Source of the DNA: SpSt-77 sp049972045
Lineage (GTDB): Bacteria; Chloroflexota; Anaerolineae; B4-G1; DUEL01
Length of the DNA stretch: 9,114 bases
Direction of reading: 5' to 3'
Assembly: GCA_049972045.1 (NCBI GenBank)
Contig: JBMFKS010000111.1
Location: 1-9,114 of the forward strand
Shown: positions 1 through 6,333 of the stretch, piece after piece
Layout of the letters: each line of letters starts with the position of its first letter
Position numbering within the stretch: position 1 is the stretch's first letter
Translations under genes and position numbers: made by a program
Notes under the pieces: generated by a model
Told to the model about the DNA's origin: nothing
The model's input: the letters and a program-made list of their open reading frames with translations, nothing else
The model's database searches: none

Positions 1-4
1 CCAT

Positions 5-74
5 GCAGGCCACAAGTAGGGCAACTGCTTGCAGTTGCCCTACTGGAGGGCGCAAAGGCCCACAAAAGTGCTAT
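5..74. repeat. Hairpin-bearing dispersed repeat, left copy
   Basis: This copy matches the right-hand end of the window (9042-9114) in the same orientation. From 21 to 74 the two copies align without gaps and differ at three positions (30, 58 and 73). The upstream part differs by one substitution region and three extra bases in the right copy. The core is a perfect inverted repeat: AGTAGGGCAACTGC at 15-28, a TT loop, and its complement at 31-44. The copy lies beyond the 3' end of ahcY, so its transcript could fold and protect or end the message. On the minus strand no T-rich run follows the stem, so a classical terminator is not supported. It looks like a REP-type palindromic repeat. Whether it is mobile is unknown. 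Confidence 0.85.
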
Positions 75-112
75 TGACAAACCACTATGCAAGCCCAAAG
101 AACCGGGAAAAA

Positions 113-148
113 CCTCCGCGCTCTCTGCGGTCTCTGTGGGGAGTGATT
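113..148. repeat. Low-complexity boundary repeat, copy 1 (downstream of ahcY)
   Basis: The stretch from 113 to 140 is built of near-repeated units of the form ctctgcggt/ctctgtggg, followed by gtgatttt just before the ahcY stop codon. It resembles the short 'ctctgcggtctctgtgg' and 'cttcgtgtctttgtg' repeats that are scattered between genes in many environmental bacterial genomes. Related stretches occur in this window at 1432-1461, 6263-6312 and 8016-8046, each at a gene boundary. Homology among the four is judged by eye only. No function is claimed. Confidence 0.45.
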
Positions 149-1414
<1,266 letters not shown>

Positions 1415-1419
1415 CAGCA

Positions 1420-1425
1420 CTCCTT
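1420..1425 (-). promoter_or_regulatory. Ribosome binding site of ahcY
   Basis: On the minus strand this reads AAGGAG, five bases before the ATG at 1414. It overlaps the alternative GTG start at 1418-1420, which would leave no spacer, so it decides the start in favour of ATG. Confidence 0.8.
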
Positions 1426-1431
1426 GTCATT

Positions 1432-1461
1432 GGGTGATTTTGCCCCGAAGGGCACGAAGGA
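1432..1461. repeat. Low-complexity boundary repeat, copy 2 (adoK/ahcY gap)
   Basis: On the minus strand this reads as ccttcgtgcccttcgg followed by ggcaaaatcaccc. It resembles the cttcgtg-type repeats at 6263-6312 and 8016-8046 and shares gtgatttt (plus strand) with 139-150. It fills most of the 47-bp gap between the adoK stop and the ahcY ribosome binding site. No promoter hexamers are convincing inside it, so ahcY is probably read through from upstream. Confidence 0.4.
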
Positions 1462-2421
1462 TCACAGCAGCGAATCCAGCCTCCCCCCGTCATCAAAGTG
1501 CTCCCGGAAGCGACGGACGAAGTCGGCGAGGGTGTAGAAGTGGCCCTGGCCGCCGGGGTTCTCCAGCACGTAGGTCGCGGCCAGGCTCCCCATCCGCCCG
1601 GCCAGGTCCCAGGGGAGGCCCAGCGCCAGCCCCTTGATCAGACCGGCCCGGTAGGCATCCCCCACACCGGTGGGGTCGGCGATCTGGCCCGGAGGAACGG
1701 CAGGAACCTCGTAGAGACGGCCGTCGGCCCAGATGTGGGAGCCGTCGGCGCCGTAGGTCACCACGCAGGCGCGCGCCGGCGCGGCGTGAATCTCTTCCGT
1801 GCTCAGGCCGGTCTTCTGGCGGAGCATCTCAAACTCGTAGCCGTTGATCACCAGCAGGTCACAGCCGAAGAGCCCCGCCCGCAACTCCTCCCCGCTCAGG
1901 CGGATAATCTGCTGGCTGGGGTCGTAGAGATAAGGGATGCCCAGTTCCTGGCACTCGGCGGCGTAGCGGACCATCGCCTGCGGGTCGTTGGGAGAAATCA
2001 CCACCAGGTCCACGGGGTGGAGGTTCAGGCCGTGGAAGGAGAGTTCCCGCGCCCGGGCCATCGCGCCGGTGTAGAAACTGCAAATCTGATTTCCGTCCAG
2101 GTCGGTGTTGGCGAAGAAGGAGGCGGTAAAGAGGTCGGGCTCCTCGCGGGTGAGGGAGGTATCCACCCCGTGGGATTCCAGCCACTGCCGGTACTCCCCG
2201 AAGTCCTGCCCGACGGTGCCCATCAGGTAGGGACGTTCCCCCAGAAGGGCCAGGTTGTAGGCAATGTTGGCCGCGCAGCCGCCCCACTGACGCCGCATGT
2301 CGTCCACCAGAAAACTGAGGGAGATGCGATGCAGTTGTTCGGGCAGGATGTGCTCCACGAAGCGCCCGGGAAAGCGCATCAGGTAGTCGTAGGAGATGGA
2401 GCCGGTGACGACGATGTTCAT
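1462..2421 (-). CDS. adoK: Adenosine kinase, PfkB/ribokinase family
   Basis: Predicted cytosolic kinase phosphorylating adenosine to AMP with ATP. The product is 319 residues from the ATG at 2421. The N-terminus (VTGSISYDYLMRFPGRF, then LSFLVDD near 35-41) closely resembles, from memory, the bacterial-type adenosine kinase of Mycobacterium tuberculosis (AdoK), more than eukaryotic adenosine kinase. Family features are the substrate-side GGCAANIA at 47-54, the DPSQQ segment at 167-171, and the PfkB C-terminal signature DPTGVGDAYRAG at 249-260, whose Asp255 is the expected catalytic base. The start at 2421 is chosen because GGAG at 2427-2430 lies five bases upstream; a longer frame to 2493 would add residues overlapping the preceding gene. 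It lies 32 bp after the small gene and 47 bp before ahcY, which makes its substrate. Another PfkB substrate such as pseudouridine or ribose is possible but less likely. Confidence 0.88.
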   Translation of the reverse strand: MNIVVTGSISYDYLMRFPGRFVEHILPEQLHRISLSFLVDDMRRQWGGCAANIAYNLALLGERPYLMGTVGQDFGEYRQWLESHGVDTSLTREEPDLFTASFFANTDLDGNQICSFYTGAMARARELSFHGLNLHPVDLVVISPNDPQAMVRYAAECQELGIPYLYDPSQQIIRLSGEELRAGLFGCDLLVINGYEFEMLRQKTGLSTEEIHAAPARACVVTYGADGSHIWADGRLYEVPAVPPGQIADPTGVGDAYRAGLIKGLALGLPWDLAGRMGSLAATYVLENPGGQGHFYTLADFVRRFREHFDDGGRLDSLL

Positions 2422-2426
2422 AGGGA

Positions 2427-2430
2427 CTCC
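2427..2430 (-). promoter_or_regulatory. Ribosome binding site of adoK
   Basis: Reads GGAG on the minus strand with a five-base spacer (tccct) to the ATG at 2421. It fixes the start inside the longer open frame. Confidence 0.65.
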
Positions 2431-2453
2431 GTGAACCGTGAAGTGGAAGGGCC

Positions 2454-2660
2454 TCAGATTGGCCAAACGATGATGTCGGGGCGACCGCCCCAATCGCGGG
2501 CGAGCCGCTGCAGTTCCACCAGGATGCGGATTTTCTCCTCAAAGGGGAGTTGGGCCCGCTCCTGGCGGGCTCGCTCCACTTCCCGGAACCACTCTTCACG
2601 GGTGAAAACCCGATCCCCGAGGAGGATTTTCGGTGGAGGGTTATTTTCAGTAGGGGGCAT
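2454..2660 (-). CDS. Small protein paired with the nucleotidyltransferase; function unknown
   Basis: A 68-residue soluble protein with no signal peptide or membrane segment. It begins with a proline/asparagine-rich stretch (residues 4-10), continues with LGDRVFTREEWFREVERARQ and a charged helical region containing PFEEKIRILVELQRLA near 39-54, and ends VWPI. The FEEKI-hLVELQ pattern is one I associate, from memory, with short proteins encoded next to small nucleotidyltransferases. The ATG at 2658-2660 lies inside the end of the upstream gene, giving a 14-bp overlap in a different frame that implies coupled translation. AGGAG lies about 11 bases upstream inside that gene. The overlap, helical content and partnership suggest the antitoxin-like or partner half of a two-gene module. 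That role is inference. An accidental frame is unlikely because of the overlap arrangement and family resemblance. Confidence 0.75.
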   Translation of the reverse strand: MPPTENNPPPKILLGDRVFTREEWFREVERARQERAQLPFEEKIRILVELQRLARDWGGRPDIIVWPI

Positions 2661-3150
2661 CTCCCAGGATGCTCCTGAATTTCTCAGATAGCCCGTATCG
2701 TTCCAAAATCTCTTTCAGCCGGCTCCTGTCCACGCCGGATTGCTCCAGCAACATCCTGAGTTTAGCCAGGTCCTTCTCTCGGCCGGCGCGTAAAAACAGC
2801 GCGATCAGGTACTCGGGGGTCATCACTTTTGCCCGGACTCCCTCATATTCCACTTCTATCGCCTGCTCAATGGCCTCCGTTTCCAAAGGGTCTGCCGGAA
2901 AGATGTCTATGGGGATACCCTCTACGACGATCCAGTGCCCTTTCCACATATACCCGTGGCTTTGGAGATATTCGTAGAGGGGGGTCAAAAGGATCAACCC
3001 TTCCTGCGCTTCCAGAGCCACAAAAACATCCAGGTCCTGCGTGAAGAAGGGCTCTGTCCATCTCAGCGCCGCCACGGCTCCGCCGATCGCGTAATCTCGG
3101 ACAAACCCCTTTTCTTTCAATTCGTTCAAAACCCGCAGTGCGTCTTTCAT
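2647..3150 (-). CDS. Minimal nucleotidyltransferase (AbiEii/MNT-like fold)
   Basis: A 167-residue cytosolic protein of the polymerase-beta nucleotidyltransferase superfamily. It carries Gly23-Gly24 in AIGGAVAALRW, then TQDLDVFV with the metal-binding pair Asp39 and Asp41, and a plausible third carboxylate Asp82 in GIPIDIFPAD. A C-terminal helical part follows with TPEYLIALFLRAGREKDLAKL at 111-131, where the Lys-Asp is typical of these proteins. The family would transfer a nucleotide to RNA, protein or a small molecule; the target is not visible. It is shorter than full AbiEii. The start at 3150 matches the usual family N-terminus but has no clear ribosome binding site, because a mobile repeat ends one base upstream. 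Before that insertion the ATG overlapped the mtnA stop. Sampled lines in this gene are about 53-58% GC against 70% in a sampled mtnA line, suggesting a separate origin. Confidence 0.85.
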   Translation of the reverse strand: MKDALRVLNELKEKGFVRDYAIGGAVAALRWTEPFFTQDLDVFVALEAQEGLILLTPLYEYLQSHGYMWKGHWIVVEGIPIDIFPADPLETEAIEQAIEVEYEGVRAKVMTPEYLIALFLRAGREKDLAKLRMLLEQSGVDRSRLKEILERYGLSEKFRSILGDAPY

Positions 3151-3151
3151 C
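3144..3151. repeat. Target-site duplication, left copy (CTTTCATC)
   Basis: CTTTCATC directly abuts the left terminal inverted repeat at 3152 and is identical to 3307-3314, which abuts the right terminus. On the minus strand this copy (GATGAAAG) contains the start codon of the nucleotidyltransferase gene. Confidence 0.85.
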
Positions 3152-3306
3152 GTAACTATTCAGCCATCTACCCAAAAGGGGGGTCCCGTCATTGCGAGCC
3201 CTCGGCCCGAGGGGGCACGAAGTGCCCGAAGCCATCTACTTGTTGACTGCTGGGGGATTGCTTCGCCGCCCTGACGGGCGGCTCGCAATGACCCCCGAAT
3301 AGTTAC
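3152..3306. mobile_element. Non-autonomous palindromic transposable element (MITE-like, 155 bp)
   Basis: The element begins GTAACTATTC (3152-3161) and ends with the perfect complement GAATAGTTAC (3297-3306). Inside lies a second perfect 12-bp inverted pair, TCATTGCGAGCC (3189-3200) and its complement (3280-3291). There are three compact hairpins: CCTCGG/CCGAGG at 3200-3212, GGGCAC-GAA-GTGCCC at 3213-3227, and GCCGCCC-TGAC-GGGCGGC at 3265-3282. It is flanked by the 8-bp repeat CTTTCATC on both sides. It encodes no protein, so it would need a transposase in trans. The TCATTGCGAG core and the ggattgcttcg segment match a palindromic repeat type I recall from several unrelated bacterial genomes. 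It fills the mtnA/nucleotidyltransferase gap, leaving one base to the start codon and three to the stop, and could impose RNA structure between the genes. Confidence 0.9.
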
Positions 3307-3314
3307 CTTTCATC
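3307..3314. repeat. Target-site duplication, right copy (CTTTCATC)
   Basis: Identical to 3144-3151 and directly abutting the right terminal inverted repeat. On the minus strand this copy (GATGAAAG) contains the TGA stop codon of mtnA (3310-3312). Confidence 0.85.
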
Positions 3315-4347
3315 CTTCTTGCATGATCCGGCGCAGACTCAGCATAAACGGCGGATACGCGATGCCCTTCTCGGTGATGATGCCGGTGACATAGCGGTGG
3401 GGCGTGACGTCAAAGGCGGGGTTGGCCACCCGCACCCCTGCCGGCGCGATGGGCATCCCCCGGAAGACCAGGTCGGTCACCTCCCCGGCAGGCCGCTCCT
3501 CTATCGGGATGTCGTCCCCCGTTGGGGTAGAGAGATCAATGGTGGATGTGGGGACGCAGGGGTAGAAGGGGACGCCGTTCTCCCTCGCCACCACCGCCAG
3601 TTTGTAGGTGCCGATTTTGTTGGCGACGTCGCCGTTAGCGGCGACCCGATCGGCCCCCACCAGCACCAGGTCCACCTGCCCGGTGCGCAGGAAGTGGCCG
3701 GCGGCGTTGTCGGCGATGAGGGTGAAGGGGATGCCCAACTGCTGCAGTTCCCACGCGGTCAGACGGGCCCCCTGCAGGAGGGGACGGGTCTCGTCCACCA
3801 GGACGTGGACGCGCTTTCCCTGCTCGTGGGCGGTGCGGATGACGCCCAGCGCGGTGCCATAGTCCACCGTCGCCAGCGCGCCGGTGTTGCAGTGGTGGAG
3901 AATGGTCGCGCCGTCGGGGACGATCGCCGCGCCGACCTCTCCCAGCCGCCGGTTGACCTCCACATCCTCGTCGGCGATGGCCTGGGCCTCCGCCAGCGCG
4001 ACCTCCCGGATGGCATCGGAGTCCGATTCGGCCGCGCAGCGGCGGAGCACCCGGTCTAAAGCCCACGCCAGGTTGACGGCGGTGGGGCGGGCGGCCCGCA
4101 GGACGGCGGCGGCTTCCTCCAGGTCGCGCCAGAGGCCGGCGCGGTCGGCGGCGCGGCTGCGGCGCGCGGCCAGCGCCAGGCCGAAGGCGGCGGCCGCACC
4201 GATGGCCGGCGCGCCCCGCACCGCCATCCCCCGGATGGCCCGTGCTACCTCCTCCGGCGTCTCCAGTTCCAGGATGCGGAATTCCGCGGGCAGAACCCGC
4301 TGGTCAATCAGGCAAACCCGGTCCTCAACCCATTCTACGGTCCGCAT
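3310..4347 (-). CDS. mtnA: S-methyl-5-thioribose-1-phosphate isomerase
   Basis: Converts methylthioribose-1-phosphate to methylthioribulose-1-phosphate in the methionine salvage or related 5'-methylthioadenosine shunt pathways, in the cytosol. The product is 345 residues from the ATG at 4347, the usual family size. Signatures are MAVRGAPAIG at 41-50, ILHHCNTGALATVDYGTALG at 149-168 with Cys153 as the expected catalytic cysteine, and VLVGADRVAANGD at 228-240 with Asp233 as the expected acid. It also has NKIGTYKLAVVA at 243-254 and VPTSTID at 265-271. These distinguish it from eIF2B-like and ribose-1,5-bisphosphate isomerase relatives. The start follows a promoter by only ten bases, so the frame further upstream to 4491 is rejected. 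The C-terminus originally overlapped the nucleotidyltransferase start. No phosphorylase gene (mtnP) is present in the window, so the substrate must be supplied by an enzyme encoded elsewhere. Confidence 0.95.
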   Translation of the reverse strand: MRTVEWVEDRVCLIDQRVLPAEFRILELETPEEVARAIRGMAVRGAPAIGAAAAFGLALAARRSRAADRAGLWRDLEEAAAVLRAARPTAVNLAWALDRVLRRCAAESDSDAIREVALAEAQAIADEDVEVNRRLGEVGAAIVPDGATILHHCNTGALATVDYGTALGVIRTAHEQGKRVHVLVDETRPLLQGARLTAWELQQLGIPFTLIADNAAGHFLRTGQVDLVLVGADRVAANGDVANKIGTYKLAVVARENGVPFYPCVPTSTIDLSTPTGDDIPIEERPAGEVTDLVFRGMPIAPAGVRVANPAFDVTPHRYVTGIITEKGIAYPPFMLSLRRIMQEG

Positions 4348-4357
4348 AGGCCGGATT

Positions 4358-4386
4358 ATGGTAACATGGGGATAGGGTTTTGTCAA
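4358..4386 (-). promoter_or_regulatory. Sigma-70-type promoter of the mtnA operon, probably leaderless
   Basis: On the minus strand the -35 box is a perfect TTGACA (4381-4386). Seventeen bases later comes TACCAT (4358-4363), matching the -10 consensus at four of six positions, including the key second and last bases. Only ten bases separate the -10 box from the mtnA ATG at 4347, so transcription would start within a few bases of the start codon. No Shine-Dalgarno sequence is seen before that ATG, consistent with a leaderless message. The start site itself is inferred. Confidence 0.65.
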
Positions 4387-4399
4387 CCCTAAGAGAACA

Positions 4400-4430
4400 G
4401 GGGTTGGCGGCGGCTGGTAGCCGCCACCCC
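4400..4430 (-). terminator. Candidate intrinsic terminator after the glycosyltransferase gene
   Basis: On the minus strand GGGGTGGCGGCT (4430-4419) pairs across a three-base loop with AGCCGCC...AACCCC (4415-4400), leaving a bulge of about four bases. It is followed by TGTTCTCTT, which is T-rich but not a clean T tract. It lies just past the stop at 4439 and just before the mtnA promoter, which suits a boundary between two transcription units. It could instead be only a palindromic repeat. Confidence 0.5.
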
Positions 4431-4438
4431 CCTTCGGG

Positions 4439-6331
4439 TCAACGAATCGCCACTTCCCCCAGTTCCAGCGAGTCCCCTGCCGGCCCCCCATCCAGGGTCA
4501 GGGGGAGCCGCTCGCCGGTATCCAGGCGGTACATCCCGACCTTCAGCCGGTACCGGCCCGGGGGCAGGTCGGGCGGGAGGTATACCCCGTGCCGGTCAAT
4601 CACCCTTTCCCCCACCGGCCAGATGAAGGTCGGAGAGAGGTCGCCCCGGGGTTCGGCGTCGTTCTGCGCCACCAGGTTTCCCTCTTCGTCCATCAGATGC
4701 AGGAAGACCTTGTACCGCCCCGGCGGCGCGTCGGCCTCCCAGAAGAGAGTGACGGGCACCACGTCCCCGGGGGCGAAAGGCCCCTCGCCGATGGCATACC
4801 CCTGCAGGAGAATCTCCTGGCCGAATCGGGCACGAACGGCGACCCGGGGCGCCTCCGGCAACGGTCCCAGGCCGTAGAGGGCCAACCGAACCCGCCCATA
4901 CCAGCGGCTCCAGGCCGGATAGGCCCCGTCCGCCAGCCGGTTCTCCATCCGGCGGTCCGGGTCCGCCTCCCGGTCCCCCCAGTAGAGGACAAAGAGCCGC
5001 TGGTGGGAGGAGAGGATCGGCGAGAGCCAGTCCACGACTTGCTCCGGGGTCGGGTGATACGGTGCCGGATAAAGGGGCAGGTCACCCTGGTAGTAGTACG
5101 TAAAGACTTCCCACTGATTCGGGGCGTTCAGGATGACGCCGTCCCCAGGCCGGCCCAGCGACGCCACGTCGGCCGCGATCTGCCGGTAGTCATCCCGCGC
5201 GTAGGCAGGGTTGAAGTAGAGGTTGTGAAGGGAGGGGGCGAGGGCGTAAACGGTGAAAACGTAAAACGGGAGAAGGGTGGGGGAGGACAGGGGCCGAAGG
5301 CGGCGGAACGGTCGGGCCAGGTTGTGGATGCCCGCCGCCAGCAGAAGGTGAAAGGACGGCAGGACGGCTAATAGAAACTTGAGGTAGGCCGGTTTGTAGA
5401 GGTCAAAGGCGAAGATGAGGGCGAGAGGGACCAGCAGCCAGAGGGCCAGTGTCGCTACCGCGAGGGCCCTTTTGCGGCGGGGCCAGAGGCCCAGGACCAG
5501 CAGGACCCCCGCGCTGAGCAGGGCCGGGCGGGCCTGAACTCCCTCCAGGGTGATGCCCACCGTCAGGGCGCGGAAGATGTCCAGCAGCGCCGCGCCCAGG
5601 GTGTACCCCCGTCCGGCGGAGGGCCAGCCCATAGCCCGGATCCCGTTGGGCAGCCACGGAAGGTAGAGGAGGGCGGCCAGGGCCTGCAGGGCGAGCCATC
5701 GGGCCGTCTCTACCGTGGGGCTCTTTTCCCCCAGGATTTTCCCGAAGACCAGCAGGTTGTGGGCGACCAGGATGAATGGGAAGGAGTAATGGGTATAGAG
5801 GCCGGCGGCGGCGACCAGGGCGTACAGCAGGCCCGTCAGCGGGCGGGGGCGGCAGAGGAGGCTCCAGAGGAGATCGGTGGAGGCCACGGCGATCAGGCCC
5901 AGCAGGCCGTACATCCGCGCCTCCTGGGAGTAGTAGACGGCCAGAGGCGAGATGGCGGCCAGAAACGCGGCGCCCGCGCCCACTCCGGCCCCCAGCATCC
6001 GCTGCCCCAGCCGACCGGTCAGCGCGACCGCCAGCAAGCCGATATAAACGGAGAGGGCCCGGACGGCGAACTCGCTATCCCCCGTCGGGATGCGCCAGAA
6101 GTGGAGCAGCAGGTAGTAGCCCGGGGGGTGGATGTCCCCCCGCGCCGCCGCGATGACCAGGGGGAGGGGGCGCTGCGCCGCCCGGATGGCGTTCCCTTCG
6201 TCGTTCCAGAAGGACTGGGCGTCCAGCCGGTAGAAGCGCAGGCCGGCGGCCAAGAGGAGAATCGCACAAAGGGACAAAGACCACAAAGAACGGCGTCTTG
6301 GTCTCTTTGGGTGAGAAGAATCCGCGTTCAT
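4439..6331 (-). CDS. GT-C membrane glycosyltransferase (ArnT/PMT-like) with C-terminal beta-rich domain
   Basis: A 630-residue integral membrane protein, predicted to transfer a sugar from a polyprenyl-phosphate donor on the outer face of the membrane. The acceptor is unknown. After a basic N-terminus (HPKRPRRR) and a first hydrophobic segment (about 15-31) comes SFWNDEG, whose Asp44-Glu45 is the classic acidic site of the first GT-C loop. GDIHPPGYYLLLHFW at 65-79 and YYSQEARMYGLLGL at 133-146 follow. Further hydrophobic segments lie near 92-106, 113-132, 165-200, 212-228, 268-283, 288-309, 316-337 and 352-365. From about 370 the chain is soluble. Residues 496-630 are rich in beta-type sequence with PPGRYKVFLHL and PPGRYRLKVGM repeats, resembling an accessory domain. 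The ATG at 6331 is two bases after the DUF885 stop; the frame to 6640 is a shadow. The N-terminal anchor overlaps a low-complexity repeat. Confidence 0.85.
   Translation of the reverse strand: MNADSSHPKRPRRRSLWSLSLCAILLLAAGLRFYRLDAQSFWNDEGNAIRAAQRPLPLVIAAARGDIHPPGYYLLLHFWRIPTGDSEFAVRALSVYIGLLAVALTGRLGQRMLGAGVGAGAAFLAAISPLAVYYSQEARMYGLLGLIAVASTDLLWSLLCRPRPLTGLLYALVAAAGLYTHYSFPFILVAHNLLVFGKILGEKSPTVETARWLALQALAALLYLPWLPNGIRAMGWPSAGRGYTLGAALLDIFRALTVGITLEGVQARPALLSAGVLLVLGLWPRRKRALAVATLALWLLVPLALIFAFDLYKPAYLKFLLAVLPSFHLLLAAGIHNLARPFRRLRPLSSPTLLPFYVFTVYALAPSLHNLYFNPAYARDDYRQIAADVASLGRPGDGVILNAPNQWEVFTYYYQGDLPLYPAPYHPTPEQVVDWLSPILSSHQRLFVLYWGDREADPDRRMENRLADGAYPAWSRWYGRVRLALYGLGPLPEAPRVAVRARFGQEILLQGYAIGEGPFAPGDVVPVTLFWEADAPPGRYKVFLHLMDEEGNLVAQNDAEPRGDLSPTFIWPVGERVIDRHGVYLPPDLPPGRYRLKVGMYRLDTGERLPLTLDGGPAGDSLELGEVAIR
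6263..6312. repeat. Low-complexity boundary repeat, copy 3 (inside the glycosyltransferase N-terminus)
   Basis: On the plus strand this reads cacaaagggacaaagaccacaaagaa, followed by gtcttggtctctttgggtga. It is a run of near-identical caaag units of the same style as 8016-8046. It encodes roughly residues 7-23 of the glycosyltransferase, including the basic stretch and the start of the first membrane segment. Confidence 0.5.
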
Positions 6332-6333
6332 CC

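Noticed and set aside
15..44. Hairpin after ahcY as an intrinsic terminator
   Set aside because: The stem is perfect, but the sequence after it on the minus strand is not T-rich, and the same hairpin occurs at 9056-9083 where no gene ends.
1415..1420. GTG at 1420 as the ahcY start
   Set aside because: It overlaps the Shine-Dalgarno sequence. The ATG at 1414 has AAGGAG at ideal spacing.
2422..2493. Extended adoK start at 2493
   Set aside because: The extra residues are the out-of-frame 3' end of the small gene. The ATG at 2421 matches the family N-terminus and has a Shine-Dalgarno sequence.
1498..2691. Plus-strand open frame of about 400 codons antisense to adoK
   Set aside because: Shadow of adoK and the small gene. 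No family motifs and no ribosome binding site context.
3200..3282. Hairpin cluster as a riboswitch or CRISPR-like array
   Set aside because: The hairpins lie within the inverted-repeat transposable element. No repeat-spacer periodicity and no known SAM or SAH riboswitch core was seen.
4348..4491. Extended mtnA start at 4491
   Set aside because: It would run back through the promoter and the hairpin into the end of the glycosyltransferase gene. Family proteins begin near MRTVEW.
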